Assembly (NCBI RefSeq): GCF_017908595.1
Contig: NZ_JAGKTL010000004.1
Span: 124,001 to 188,000 of the forward strand
DNA length: 64,000 nt
Source of the DNA: Rhodothermus bifroesti
Lineage (GTDB): Bacteria; Bacteroidota; Rhodothermia; Rhodothermales; Rhodothermaceae
Direction of reading: 5' to 3'
This document shows positions 17,250 to 26,908 of the stretch, in pieces. Below the pieces are notes generated by a model, which saw nothing but the letters and a program-made list of their open reading frames with translations, ran no database searches and was not told where the DNA came from. The position numbers and the translations under genes were made by a program. Positions within the stretch are counted from its first letter, which is position 1; the number at the start of each line of letters is the position of its first letter.

Positions 17250-19160
17250 ATGGGCAAGATTATCGGCATCGACCTGGGCACGACGAACTCGGTTGTAGCC
17301 ATTATGGAAGGCGGCGAGCCCAAGGTAATTGTCAACGCAGAAGGCTCGCGTACCACACCATCGGTAGTGGCTTTTACGACAGATGGCGAACGCCTCGTGG
17401 GCGCCCCAGCCAAGCGACAAGCGATCACAAACCCTAAAAACACGATTTTTTCGATTAAGCGCTTTATGGGGCGCTTCTATGATGAGGTGACCGAAGAGAT
17501 CAAGATGGTGCCCTACAAGGTCGTGCGGGGCGACAACAATACTGTCCGCGTAGAAGTCGAGGTAGGCGGGGAAAAGCGTCTGTACACGCCCCAGGAGATT
17601 TCGGCTATGATCTTGCAAAAACTAAAACAGACGGCCGAAGACTACCTGGGCGAACCAGTTACCGAAGCTGTGATCACTGTTCCGGCCTACTTTAACGATG
17701 CGCAGCGCAAGGCCACAAAGGAAGCCGGTGAAATCGCCGGTCTAAAGGTGCGCCGGATTTTGAATGAGCCTACCGCGGCGGCTTTAGCCTACGGATTGGA
17801 CAAGAAAGAAAAAGAGCTCAAGATCGCGGTCTACGACCTGGGTGGAGGCACCTACGATATCTCGATTCTAGAGCTAGGCGACGGGGTCTTTGAGGTAAAA
17901 GCGACCAACGGCGACACCCACCTGGGGGGTGACAACTTTGACCAGCGGCTGATTGACTACATCGCTGATGAATTTCAGAAGCAGGAAGGCATTGACCTTC
18001 GGAAAGACCCCATGGCGCTGCAACGGCTCAAAGAAGCGGCCGAAAAGGCCAAGATTGAACTCTCCAGCGCCATGAAGACCACAATTAACCTGCCGTTCAT
18101 TACGGCTACACCCGAAGGTCCAAAGCACTTGGTGATGGAAATCACGCGTGCCAAGTTTGAGCAGCTCATCGAAGATCTGGTGGCACGTACCATTCCGCCC
18201 ATGGAACAGGCCCTTCGGGATGCTAAACTCCGCAAGGAAGACATCGACGAAGTGATCCTGGTGGGTGGATCGACGCGGATTCCGCTGGTGCAACGGACCG
18301 TTGAGGAGTTCTTTGGCAAGAAAGCGAACAAGTCGGTCAACCCCGACGAAGTTGTGGCAGTGGGCGCCGCCATTCAAGCGGGCGTACTTGCGGGGGAAGT
18401 GCACGATGTGCTCCTGTTGGACGTAACACCGCTCAACCTGGGCATTGAGACGCTCGGCGGTGTGATGACTGTACTTATTCCGGCCAACACAACCATCCCC
18501 ACCCGCAAGAGCGAAATCTTTACGACGGCCTCGGATAACCAAACTTCGGTCGAAATCCACGTCCTGCAAGGGAACCGTGAGATGGCTGTCGACAACCGCA
18601 GCCTGGGGCGGTTCATCCTTGACGGTATTCCTCCAGCACCGCGGGGCGTGCCACAGATCGAAGTCACCTTCGATATCGACGCCAACGGCATTTTGCACGT
18701 GTCGGCTCGCGACAAGGCAACCGGCAAAGAGCAGTCCATCCGCATTGAGGCCTCCAGCGGCCTGACGCCGCAGGAAATTGAAAAGATGCGTGAGGATGCA
18801 CGCCGGCATGCCGCCGAAGACCGGAAGCGGCGTGAGCAGGTTGAAAAGCTCAATCAGGCCGACTCGCTTATCTACATGACCGAAAAGAACCTGCGTGACT
18901 ACGGCGACAAAATTCCTGCGCCTAAGCGCAGCAAGATCGAATCGGCCCTCGAGCGCCTCAAAACAGTGCACAAGGCGCGCAACTTTGACGAGCTCGACTC
19001 GGCCATCGCGCAGCTCAACCAGGCTTGGAATGAGGCCAGCCAAGAGCTCTACCAGGCCCAACAAGCCGCCAGCCAGACTTCGGACGGCAGCTCGGCGCAA
19101 GGTGGCGTCCGCGAGGCCGACTACGAAGTGATCGACGAAAATGATCGCTCTAAGTCGTAA
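17250..19160 (+). CDS. dnaK: Chaperone protein DnaK (Hsp70)
   Basis: ATP-dependent chaperone in the cytoplasm. The N-terminal ATPase begins [20 protein letters not shown]. It includes the second phosphate motif [19 protein letters not shown] and the adenosine motif [15 protein letters not shown]. The linker [15 protein letters not shown] leads to the substrate-binding domain with [18 protein letters not shown] and the helical lid. The C-terminal tail is Gln/Ala/Ser-rich and ends in acidic [13 protein letters not shown] rather than the usual EEVK. 636 residues. It stands alone: no grpE, dnaJ or hrcA is beside it in this window. A terminator follows at 19199. Confidence 0.98.
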   Translation: MGKIIGIDLGTTNSVVAIMEGGEPKVIVNAEGSRTTPSVVAFTTDGERLVGAPAKRQAITNPKNTIFSIKRFMGRFYDEVTEEIKMVPYKVVRGDNNTVRVEVEVGGEKRLYTPQEISAMILQKLKQTAEDYLGEPVTEAVITVPAYFNDAQRKATKEAGEIAGLKVRRILNEPTAAALAYGLDKKEKELKIAVYDLGGGTYDISILELGDGVFEVKATNGDTHLGGDNFDQRLIDYIADEFQKQEGIDLRKDPMALQRLKEAAEKAKIELSSAMKTTINLPFITATPEGPKHLVMEITRAKFEQLIEDLVARTIPPMEQALRDAKLRKEDIDEVILVGGSTRIPLVQRTVEEFFGKKANKSVNPDEVVAVGAAIQAGVLAGEVHDVLLLDVTPLNLGIETLGGVMTVLIPANTTIPTRKSEIFTTASDNQTSVEIHVLQGNREMAVDNRSLGRFILDGIPPAPRGVPQIEVTFDIDANGILHVSARDKATGKEQSIRIEASSGLTPQEIEKMREDARRHAAEDRKRREQVEKLNQADSLIYMTEKNLRDYGDKIPAPKRSKIESALERLKTVHKARNFDELDSAIAQLNQAWNEASQELYQAQQAASQTSDGSSAQGGVREADYEVIDENDRSKS

Positions 19161-19198
19161 GCGCCTAAGGCGCTTACGCTGAAGATAGATGGGCACTA

Positions 19199-19237
19199 CC
19201 CCGGCGACGGCATATCCCCCGTCGCCGGGGCTTTTTT
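19199..19237 (+). terminator. Rho-independent terminator after dnaK
   Basis: A 12-bp GC-rich stem (CCCCGGCGACGG at 19199-19210 with CCGTCGCCGGGG at 19219-19230), eight-base loop, then C and six T. A second small hairpin, GTAAGCGCC/GGCGCTTAC, straddles the dnaK stop codon at 19157-19177 but has no T run. The T run overlaps the tail of the convergent tatD. Confidence 0.93.
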
Positions 19238-20021
19238 AAGGCTCAGGGAGTCGAAAAAGCCGCCTGGCATTGGCGCTAGTAACTTGGGCTACCACCTCAG
19301 GGGTAACGCCCTTAAGTGCGGCTACCTTTTCCCCCACGTACCGCACATAGGCTGGTTCGTTACGCTTTCCTCGGTAAGGGGCCGGTGCCAAAAACGGCGC
19401 ATCTGTTTCCAGTACCAGATGCTCCAGAGGTAACTCGCGCACCAAATCTGCCAATCCACTGTTTTTGAAGGTCACAATGCCTCCAATGCCCAGCAAAAAG
19501 CCCAGCTCCATAGCCGCTTCGGCTACCCAAGCCGGTCCGGTAAAACAGTGGAAAATGCCGCGCAATCGCTCTGGATGACGACTAGCTGCACGCTCCTCTC
19601 GCAAAATGCGTACGAGATCCTCCGAAGCATCCCGGTTGTGCAAAATTAACGGTAAGTCTTTCTCTATAGCTAACCGGATATGCTTTCGGAGAAATGCTTG
19701 CTGGCGGGCCATAAACGAACGGTCCCAGTAATAGTCCAAACCACTTTCGCCAATGGCCACAACGCGTGGATCGTCACAGAGCTGAACAATAGCCGCAAAG
19801 TCAGCTTCCGTAGCCGTGCGGGTTTCCGCAGGATGGAGCGCGGCCATGACATAGCAGTCGGGATAGCGATCGCATAATGCGAGTGCCCGATGTATCGAAG
19901 CCACATCGATGGCAGGCATCACAATCGCTGTTACCCCAACCTCTCGGGCTCGGTTTATGACCGCCTCCCGATCGGCATCAAAAGCGTCTAGATAGAGGTG
20001 TGCGTGCGTATCGATCCACAT
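19236..20021 (-). CDS. TatD-family metal-dependent hydrolase (DNase)
   Basis: TIM-barrel metallohydrolase, family of TatD/YcfH 3'-5' exonucleases and D-aminoacyl-tRNA deacylase-like enzymes. Start ATG 20021 puts the metal motif DTHAHLYLDAF at residues 3-13; the frame extends nine residues further upstream without support. Other metal ligands: GESGLDYYWDRSFMARQ (Glu), LPLILHNRDASEDL (His), GIFHCFTGPAW (His), and LETDAPFLAPAPYRGKRNEP (Asp). 261 residues, standard. Divergent from the sensor kinase operon with 151 bases between the starts; convergent with dnaK. Confidence 0.94.
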   Translation of the reverse strand: MWIDTHAHLYLDAFDADREAVINRAREVGVTAIVMPAIDVASIHRALALCDRYPDCYVMAALHPAETRTATEADFAAIVQLCDDPRVVAIGESGLDYYWDRSFMARQQAFLRKHIRLAIEKDLPLILHNRDASEDLVRILREERAASRHPERLRGIFHCFTGPAWVAEAAMELGFLLGIGGIVTFKNSGLADLVRELPLEHLVLETDAPFLAPAPYRGKRNEPAYVRYVGEKVAALKGVTPEVVAQVTSANARRLFRLPEP

Positions 20022-20172
20022 GATCTCGTAGGCCTTTTGCTTAGGCAACGCTTTAGCACGCTGCCAGATCGTTTGATCGGGATTTCAACCGATCGCGTCC
20101 ATAGCCAGCAAAGGATCCTGCCTTCTTTTTTGTAATTTTCTCAAAGAGCCAACCGCCTACCTCAGACCCCCC

Positions 20173-22641
20173 GTGCGTCTTCCACGCCGACTGCGGATTG
20201 CTGGACTGTTAAGCTTAGTGGCGTTGCTAACGCTTTGGCCCGTCGGGCGTATAGCCTACGACGGCTGGCGGCTAGTACGGCTTGTGGGGGCGCTTCCTGA
20301 AGCGCCCCCACGGGGATTCGACTGGGTAGTTTGGCAAGAGCGCGAAGGCCGCATTGTAGCCGCTTACGTCTTTCCCCAAAGCCCAGCAGCACGAGCCGGT
20401 ATAAAGGCAGGCGATGTATTTTACCTGTTGGACTTCCAGCAGTTTTTCAACGTCGAGGATCTCAAGCGGGCTATTGATGGCCTGGCGCCGGGAAGCGTAC
20501 ATACATATGCCCTCTTCCGCGACGGGAACTACTTAGAGCTGCGCGTGCGCTTTACGCGCTATCCAACGTTTCTCTACCCGCTTTCGGCTTCATTATGGCA
20601 GTTTTCGCTGTGGGGTTTTGTCGTAGGTGCTGTTGTACACGTGCTGGCCTTGATTTTAGTCTTTCCTTTGGCTCGGCGAGGTCTTCGGGCCCGATGGTCT
20701 TTGCTGCTTATTTTGGTTTCAGCACTTTGGATTGGGAGCAACTTGCTTCGCCTGCTGATTATCCAATTTTTTGGCCCACCGCTTCCAGGGGGAATGACCG
20801 ATCGTGCTTTTCAACTGCTGACATTCACGGGATTGGTAGGCTGGATTGGGTTTCCGGTCCTGCTGCTGCGCTACATGCTTCAGGAGCTTCACCTCATCTA
20901 TACGCCATGGCATTGGAGCGTATACTTTCCCCCTTTGGTACTTGGGTTGGCTGTGGTGGCAGCTACCTTTCGGCCTATCCCGCTGCCAGTAACGCTCGAG
21001 GCTTTTGTTGCTCCCATTTTGTTTTATGCCTGCTGCTACATCAGCCTAACGGCAGGGCTGATTTTATGGATACCCCGACGCCGAAGTGGAGATTCTAGGA
21101 GGTGGAACCGCACGGGCAGCTTGCTGACTTTTGGCTTTGCTGTCCTGCTAGGGCTTTCGGTGTTGGATGTAGTGCCGCTTTTGGGGCTGGTCAGCGACAG
21201 TGCGGTGGGTTGGCTGATTGTCAGTGCTCAGCTGCTTTCGGTTGCGCCCGTAGGACTTGTTTCGCTGGCTACGCTAAAGCTGGGCAAAGTGGATCTGGTA
21301 CTGGAACGCACACTCAGCTATAGCACAGTTTTAGGTTTAATTTTTCTGGCTTTTGTAGGAGGCATGTCGCTGATAGAGCCAGTTTTGGCCCGCACCACAA
21401 CGCCCTGGCAGGTTGTGGGTGGCGTGTATGTGGTGCTGCTATTGATCTTTTTTGAACGGATGGCTCGCTGGCTGCAGCGCGAGCTACCTGCGGTTTTTTC
21501 TACAGAGCGGCAACGCACCCGCCAAATGCTCAGCCGATTCCAGGAGCAGCTACGCCACATCTTTAGCTACGAAGCCCTAGCACAGCAGACAGTGGAAGTC
21601 GTAGGCGAGGCGTTTCGCGTACGCTCAGCCCGGCTGTTTTTCCGACCTGCAGAAACCGAACGCTGGATTAGCAGTGCCTATCATCCAGAACCGCCTTACC
21701 TGACCGAACAAGTGCTTGAGGCCCTTTGGCCTTTTATCTATCAAGAAGGTCGCATTTGGGCCCGCAATCCAGAACTCAACGAAAGCCGCCTACCTGAAGC
21801 ACAAGCCCAGCTGCTAGAAAGTCGTGGCATAACGCTCTTGATCCCTATCCTAGGGGATGGCCAACCTTTAGGAGTGCTCGCTTTAGGGGCCAAACGCGAC
21901 CGAAGAGATTTTTTCAACCTCGAAGACCTTGACTTGCTACGCGCCTTGAGCAGCCAGCTGGCCTTGGCTATTGAACGGCTCCACTTGGTCGAACGAGAGC
22001 GAATGCTGATCCGCCAGAGTGCCGAAGCGCAGCTGGTGGCCTTACGTGCACAAATCAACCCCCACTTTTTGTTCAACACCCTCAATACGATTGCCGCGCT
22101 CATTACAGAGCGTCCAGATGAAGCCGAGGCTGTTGTGGAACACTTAGCAGCAATTTTTCGACACACGCTCCATACCAGCGCCCGTCCTTTTGTAACACTG
22201 GAAGAAGAGCTCACGCTAGTACGCCACTACCTGAGCATCGAGCAAATCCGCTTTGGACGCAAGCTGCGTGTGCACATTGAAGTAGAACCAGGGCTTGGCG
22301 CAGCCTCTATTCCTGCTTTTGCTGTTCAAACACTGGCCGAAAACGCCGTTCAACACGGTTTAGGCAAACTGCGGAAGGGAGGAACGCTGCACATTCAAGC
22401 GCGTCGCCTACCAGACGGTTTGCTTGAAGTGCTGGTTGCGGACTCGGGGATAGGCATCCCGGCACTTTGGGAACAAAATGGGCAGGTCCAGGGGCGACTG
22501 CCGTTTTTTGGCATAGGACTACGCAACGTGGCCGAACGCTTGGAACAGCTTTACGGCCGGAGTGATTTGCTTCGTTTTGAGAGCGCTCCGGGGCAAGGCA
22601 CACGCGTGTGGCTCTACGTTCCCATAAGCACTGCCCCGTAA
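20173..22641 (+). CDS. LytS-type sensor histidine kinase with PDZ and GAF domains
   Basis: 822 residues, GTG start at 20173. Domain order: helix 1 (residues about 8-25); a PDZ domain (about 45-127; FPQSPAARAGIKAGDVFYLL) that would face the periplasm; seven or eight hydrophobic helices (about 140-440); a GAF-like domain (about 470-615, with LIPILGDGQPLGVLALGAK); then a His_kinase domain with the phospho-acceptor His631 in AQINPHFLFNTLNTIAAL; and a HATPase domain (N box TLAENAVQHGL, G boxes DSGIGIP and GIGLRNVAERL). The next gene, 28 bases downstream, is a LytTR response regulator, clearly its partner. PDZ plus multi-helix sensor is an unusual input combination. Signal sensed is unknown. Confidence 0.93.
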   Translation: MRLPRRLRIAGLLSLVALLTLWPVGRIAYDGWRLVRLVGALPEAPPRGFDWVVWQEREGRIVAAYVFPQSPAARAGIKAGDVFYLLDFQQFFNVEDLKRAIDGLAPGSVHTYALFRDGNYLELRVRFTRYPTFLYPLSASLWQFSLWGFVVGAVVHVLALILVFPLARRGLRARWSLLLILVSALWIGSNLLRLLIIQFFGPPLPGGMTDRAFQLLTFTGLVGWIGFPVLLLRYMLQELHLIYTPWHWSVYFPPLVLGLAVVAATFRPIPLPVTLEAFVAPILFYACCYISLTAGLILWIPRRRSGDSRRWNRTGSLLTFGFAVLLGLSVLDVVPLLGLVSDSAVGWLIVSAQLLSVAPVGLVSLATLKLGKVDLVLERTLSYSTVLGLIFLAFVGGMSLIEPVLARTTTPWQVVGGVYVVLLLIFFERMARWLQRELPAVFSTERQRTRQMLSRFQEQLRHIFSYEALAQQTVEVVGEAFRVRSARLFFRPAETERWISSAYHPEPPYLTEQVLEALWPFIYQEGRIWARNPELNESRLPEAQAQLLESRGITLLIPILGDGQPLGVLALGAKRDRRDFFNLEDLDLLRALSSQLALAIERLHLVERERMLIRQSAEAQLVALRAQINPHFLFNTLNTIAALITERPDEAEAVVEHLAAIFRHTLHTSARPFVTLEEELTLVRHYLSIEQIRFGRKLRVHIEVEPGLGAASIPAFAVQTLAENAVQHGLGKLRKGGTLHIQARRLPDGLLEVLVADSGIGIPALWEQNGQVQGRLPFFGIGLRNVAERLEQLYGRSDLLRFESAPGQGTRVWLYVPISTAP

Positions 22642-22669
22642 CGTGCGCCAACCTAAACCGTCTAATGCC

Positions 22670-23494
22670 ATGCTGCGCGTGTTAATTGTTGACGATGAAC
22701 CTCCTGCCCGACAGCGGCTACGCAAACTGCTTGAACCGCTCGTTGCATCGGGCAGGCTAACGCTTCTTGAAGAGGCGGCCGATGGCTTTGAAGCCTTGGC
22801 TAAACTACACCAGCAGCCTTTCGATTTGCTCTTGCTTGACGTGCGCATGCCTGAGTTGGATGGCTTTGAGGTGCTAGAGCGTATCGATCCAGACCGCCGT
22901 CCTTTTGTAGTGTTTACCACGGCGTACGACGACTATGCCCTGAAGGCTTTTGAAGCTCATGCTATTGACTATCTCCTTAAGCCTGTCAACCAAGAGCGCC
23001 TCCAAGAAGCCATTAGCCGCGTTGAGCATTGGCAGGCCGCGGCCTTACGTAAAGCCCAAGAGGAGCGCTTGTCACAGCTTTTAGATTGGCTCGAAAGCCA
23101 GCAGCGCGCTGCTGGGCCGCCGACACCTGTACCCGAAGGAGGCTACCTGCAGCAGCTTTCAATCCCCTACCGAGATCGCATCTTGATTGTCCCCGTTGAG
23201 CGCCTGGTATCGGCTGAAATCCACCACGGCATCACGCGGCTGTACGTTCTTGAAGAAGATACCCATGCCCGTTTGCACCAGCACCTTGTCGGCTACACGC
23301 TGGACCAGCTGGAGGCGCGTTTGGATCCCCAGGCATTTATGCGGGTACACCGATCAGCCATTGTACAGCTGCGCCACATACGAGAGCTGGTGCCCTGGTT
23401 TAGCGGGCGCTACAAGCTGCTGCTTACGGGAAATCACGAGGTGATAGCCAGTCGCGAACGGTCCAAACTACTCAAAGACCGCTTAGTGCTGTGA
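22670..23494 (+). CDS. LytTR-family response regulator
   Basis: DNA-binding partner of the preceding kinase. Start ATG 22670 (MLRVLIVDDEPPARQRLRKL); a GTG at 22643 would add nine unsupported residues. Receiver domain residues 1-118 has the acidic pocket D8/D9 and phosphorylation site D57 in LLLLDVRMPELDGFEVL, and ends with AIDYLLKPVNQERL. A linker of about 50 residues is followed by the LytTR domain (about 165-274; LVSAEIHHGITRLYVLEED, FMRVHRSAIVQLRHIRELVP, YKLLLTGNHEVIASRERSKL). 274 residues. Its stop overlaps the GTG start of the SpoIID gene, so the two are translationally coupled. Likely target is its own operon, but no direct-repeat LytTR site was identified. Confidence 0.95.
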   Translation: MLRVLIVDDEPPARQRLRKLLEPLVASGRLTLLEEAADGFEALAKLHQQPFDLLLLDVRMPELDGFEVLERIDPDRRPFVVFTTAYDDYALKAFEAHAIDYLLKPVNQERLQEAISRVEHWQAAALRKAQEERLSQLLDWLESQQRAAGPPTPVPEGGYLQQLSIPYRDRILIVPVERLVSAEIHHGITRLYVLEEDTHARLHQHLVGYTLDQLEARLDPQAFMRVHRSAIVQLRHIRELVPWFSGRYKLLLTGNHEVIASRERSKLLKDRLVL

Positions 23495-24855
23495 GCGTGC
23501 ATCTACGCGTACTGCTAGGACTGCTATGCTGGGGAGCCCTGCAGGCAACAGCCCAGCCCGATACGCTACGCGTGCGTTTATTTGAACAGCTAAGCCCAGA
23601 AACGCTGGAAGTTACAGCAGTAGAAGCCGATGCGCTGCTTTTTGCCGAAAACTACACGCAGCCGCTCCTGCGTCTGCCTGCCGGCGCCTCGCTTCAGGTT
23701 GACCGACGAGGCCCAGAGCTTCGGCTACGCACGCCAGGGGGAACGCTCTTTGCCCGCTGGATTCGCATACAACCTACGGGCAGCGGACTACTGCGCCTAG
23801 CAGCCCAGCGCAGCCGCCAAAACGCAGGCCCTTTTACGTATCCTGGATGGCTTCGCATTGCTCCGGAAGGCAATGCGGGACTTTCCATTGTCAATTACGT
23901 AGCCCTTGAAGCGTATGTGGCAGCTGTTGTAGCCCGCGAGCATCAATTCGACGACCTGGAAAGCACCAAAGCCCTGGCTGTTGCCGTCCGGACCTATGCG
24001 CTGCGCCGCATGCTGCACCCCGACACTGCGCAAGAGGCCGTAGATTATGAAACTCATCAGATGTATGAAGGCATCGATCGCGTTACGCCGCTAATCCGTG
24101 AAGCCGTGCGGCAAACGCAGGGGGAAGTGCTTACCTACCAGGGTACGTTGATCGAGGCTGTATATTCGGCCTCAAGTGGTGGGCACACCGCGAATAACGA
24201 AACCGTCTGGGATGGCCTACCCCAACCCTACCTGCGTGGCCAGCCTGATCCCTATGATCAAGCTAGTCCTTATCAGCGCTGGGAGGTTTTGATCCCACGT
24301 GACCGGCTACTTCACGTGCTTTCGCAGCGATACGGCACACGCATCACAGGATTTCGGATCGGCGAGCGCAGCGCCGATGGCCGTGTGGCTACGATCGAAC
24401 TGCTGCGCGAAGGCCAGCCTCCTTTGCGCATCCGAGCGAATGAGTTTCGCCTATTGGTCAACGATCACTTTGGTCGTCATACCCTACGCAGCACGTTTTT
24501 CCAAGCACAACGCGAAGGCAACACCTATCGCTTCGAGGGTAAAGGCTTTGGCCACGGTGTAGGTCTGAGCCAGTACGGTGCGTTGGAAATGGCCCGCCAA
24601 GGGCACAATTACCAGCAAATTTTAGCCTTTTATTATCCGGGAACGACAATCACACACTACGAAGAAAGTCCCTTGTTGGCTATGCAACAAGAAACCCCGT
24701 CAATACCTCAGCCAACTTTGGAAGTAACAGCACCTTCCCGTGCCCCAGAAGTCTCCTCAGAAAAGACCATACCTACCCTCCGTACGGTGTCAGGATGGGG
24801 CACACCCTCGGAAAGTTCTTCGCTTCAACCCCCCCGCCGACGTATCGGTTGGTAA
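23491..24855 (+). CDS. SpoIID/LytB-domain exported protein
   Basis: 454 residues, GTG start overlapping the regulator stop by four bases. A signal peptide (residues about 1-21, LLGLLCWGALQATAQP) is followed by a beta-rich segment. The SpoIID domain covers about residues 100-390: IVNYVALEAYVAAVVAREHQ, SASSGGHTANNETVWDGLPQ with the catalytic-type Glu, and GFGHGVGLSQYGALEMARQG. SpoIID-type enzymes are lytic transglycosylases acting on peptidoglycan in sporulating bacteria; outside them the role is general envelope remodelling. C-terminal ~70 residues are a Pro/Ser/Thr linker. Here it is linked to a two-component system and a TonB receptor, so a cell-envelope or outer-surface function is likely but not shown. 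Confidence 0.9.
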   Translation: MSVHLRVLLGLLCWGALQATAQPDTLRVRLFEQLSPETLEVTAVEADALLFAENYTQPLLRLPAGASLQVDRRGPELRLRTPGGTLFARWIRIQPTGSGLLRLAAQRSRQNAGPFTYPGWLRIAPEGNAGLSIVNYVALEAYVAAVVAREHQFDDLESTKALAVAVRTYALRRMLHPDTAQEAVDYETHQMYEGIDRVTPLIREAVRQTQGEVLTYQGTLIEAVYSASSGGHTANNETVWDGLPQPYLRGQPDPYDQASPYQRWEVLIPRDRLLHVLSQRYGTRITGFRIGERSADGRVATIELLREGQPPLRIRANEFRLLVNDHFGRHTLRSTFFQAQREGNTYRFEGKGFGHGVGLSQYGALEMARQGHNYQQILAFYYPGTTITHYEESPLLAMQQETPSIPQPTLEVTAPSRAPEVSSEKTIPTLRTVSGWGTPSESSSLQPPRRRIGW

Positions 24856-24868
24856 GCTTTGCATCGCC

Positions 24869-26908
24869 ATGCAAATGTCTGTGTTTTACGGGATATGGGT
24901 TGCTTGGGGCCTTAGCATGGCTGTCCATGCACAGCCGCTCCGGCCCGATACGCTACAGACCGAAGACTCGCTGCGCGTTATTGCCCTACCGCCGCTCGTG
25001 GTTGAGGCCACGCGTGGTACAACAACGCGACTAGGGGACGCGCTGCCGCTCCTAACGCTGACGCGGCGCGGACCGGAAATTGCACTTACCCCTTCCTTAA
25101 CGTTAACCGAAACGCTTCGGGAGCTGCCAGGCTTGTGGCTAAACGACCGTCAAAACTACGCCCTAGGGGAACGTTTAATTATCCGCAGTGCCGGCTGGCA
25201 GGCTGCTTTTGGACTGCGTGGCGTGCAGGTCATCCTCGACGGCATTCCTTTAACCATGCCCGACGGCCAGGCAGTCTTGGATCCTGTGGACCCCGTTTTC
25301 GTTCGCCGGGCAGAATTGCTGCGCGGGCCTTCTGCGGTCTTTTGGGGCAACGGAAGTGGCGGTGCGCTGGTGCTTTCCACTTGGCCTGAACCCTTGCAGC
25401 CCGGTGTGCACGGGCGTCTGATCACTGGTAGCTACGGATTGCGCCGCATCGACGGTGAGGTCGCTACGCGCTTGGGTCCTCATGCTCTAGTGGTTCATGC
25501 TTCGCATCTAGACCAGGAGGGCTACCGCGTCTACAGCCATACCCGCCTCACTCGCCTGGGTCTACAAACGCACTTTGGGCTTACGCCAAGCAGCCTGCTA
25601 CGCCTCAGCGCTGCAGCCGCTTGGCTTGATGCCGAGCATCCCGGCTCTCTCACTGCCGAAGAAGTCGCTCGCAACCCACGGCAGGCTAGTGCTCGCAACA
25701 TACAAACCCGAGCGGGGAAAACGAGCCGCCAAGCCCAACTTGGAGCTACGTTTATGCAGCATGCCGAAACGCATACCGCTAATTTTTCCCTCTTTGGCCT
25801 GCTGCGCCAGCTCGATAACCCCCTCCCCTACGCATACATTCAGCTGCAGCGCCAGGCAGCCGGGATGCGCACTACAGTGACGCGTACCCTGACGTCCTGG
25901 CGTTTCAGTGCAGGGCTGGACTTTATGCTCCAGGACGACAAGCGGAAAAACTTCACCAACCAAACCGGTCGACCTGGCCCCACGCTGCTCCTCGATCAGC
26001 AAGAACGTGTTAGTGAACTGGCCTTGTTTGCTCTGGGCCAACATGAGCTGTCGGCTGCGCTGAGCTTTCTGGCAGGCCTGCGTATGAGTTACCTGTACTT
26101 TACCCTCTCGGACTACCGGTTTGTCGATGGCGATCAGTCTGGTCATCGCCGCTTCATGGCTTGGACCCCCGTAATCGGCGTGCACTATCGCCTACAAGCA
26201 ACGCAAGAGCTTTTTGCTACTTTTGGCACGGCTTTCGAGTCGCCAACAACCACAGAGTTGGTCAACCGACCCGATGGCCACAGCGGCTTCAACCCAGAGC
26301 TCAAGCCGCAACAGCTTTATGGCTTTGAGCTAGGCTGGCGTCACCATAGCTCGAAGCTTCAGGCGGACCTGACCCTGTTTTACCAATGGGTACGCGGTCG
26401 CCTCTTACCCTTTCAGCTAGAAGCCGATGGCCGCACGTTTTATCGTAATGCCGGACGTAGTCGCCAGTATGGCCTTGAGGCCTGGTTGCAGGCACAGCTT
26501 TTACCTAAGCTCCAGGTGCGTGCTTCGTATACAGGCGGCCGCTTTAGGTTTGAAGATGCGGCCCTACGCGGCAATCACATTCCCGGCCTGCCCAGTCATC
26601 GGGGCTTCCTTGCACTACGCTATATGCCCGGGCCGCTTTGGATTGAAAGCACGGCAACCGCTGTAGGACCTTTCTACGCTGACGATGCCAACCGCATTCG
26701 CGTAAGCGGCTACGTCATTTTTGATCTAACCCTAGGCGCCCAACGCTCGCTTGTGGCTGGCTTTCGGGTGCAGCCTTTTGTCTCGGTACAAAATGTAAGC
26801 AACCGGCATTATGTGGGCTCGGTGGTGGTCAATGCCGGTGGGGGACGCTACTTCGAACCGGCTGCGCCGCGAAGCCTCCGTTTTGGCCTCACGATCGGAA
26901 CCCTGTAA
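24869..26908 (+). CDS. TonB-dependent outer membrane receptor
   Basis: Ligand-gated outer membrane beta barrel. Start ATG 24869 gives a signal peptide (MQMSVFYGIWVAWGLSMAVHA); the frame extends upstream over the SpoIID gene without need. After it comes VVEATRGTTTRLGDALP (TonB-box-like) and the plug domain with LRELPGLWLNDRQNYALGER, VQVILDGIPLTMPDGQAVLD, and ELLRGPSAVFWGNGSGGALV. The remainder has alternating aromatic beta strands and ends LRFGLTIGTL. 679 residues. The plug with MPDGQ resembles ferric citrate or siderophore receptors, but substrate cannot be assigned. No SusD partner, so not a polysaccharide utilisation pair. Confidence 0.92.
   Translation: MQMSVFYGIWVAWGLSMAVHAQPLRPDTLQTEDSLRVIALPPLVVEATRGTTTRLGDALPLLTLTRRGPEIALTPSLTLTETLRELPGLWLNDRQNYALGERLIIRSAGWQAAFGLRGVQVILDGIPLTMPDGQAVLDPVDPVFVRRAELLRGPSAVFWGNGSGGALVLSTWPEPLQPGVHGRLITGSYGLRRIDGEVATRLGPHALVVHASHLDQEGYRVYSHTRLTRLGLQTHFGLTPSSLLRLSAAAAWLDAEHPGSLTAEEVARNPRQASARNIQTRAGKTSRQAQLGATFMQHAETHTANFSLFGLLRQLDNPLPYAYIQLQRQAAGMRTTVTRTLTSWRFSAGLDFMLQDDKRKNFTNQTGRPGPTLLLDQQERVSELALFALGQHELSAALSFLAGLRMSYLYFTLSDYRFVDGDQSGHRRFMAWTPVIGVHYRLQATQELFATFGTAFESPTTTELVNRPDGHSGFNPELKPQQLYGFELGWRHHSSKLQADLTLFYQWVRGRLLPFQLEADGRTFYRNAGRSRQYGLEAWLQAQLLPKLQVRASYTGGRFRFEDAALRGNHIPGLPSHRGFLALRYMPGPLWIESTATAVGPFYADDANRIRVSGYVIFDLTLGAQRSLVAGFRVQPFVSVQNVSNRHYVGSVVVNAGGGRYFEPAAPRSLRFGLTIGTL

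Noticed and set aside
17874-19196. 440-codon open frame on the minus strand inside dnaK
   Set aside because: It lies wholly antisense to a clear full-length dnaK and shows no recognisable protein family; long antisense frames opposite dnaK are a well-known artefact of codon bias.
24740-24868. N-terminal extension of the TonB receptor frame
   Set aside because: It lies entirely within the SpoIID gene up to its stop at 24855, and the signal peptide begins only at 24869.
25598-26185. 195-codon minus-strand frame inside the TonB receptor gene
   Set aside because: Receptor plug and barrel signatures run through this stretch on the plus strand; the opposite frame shows no recognisable feature.
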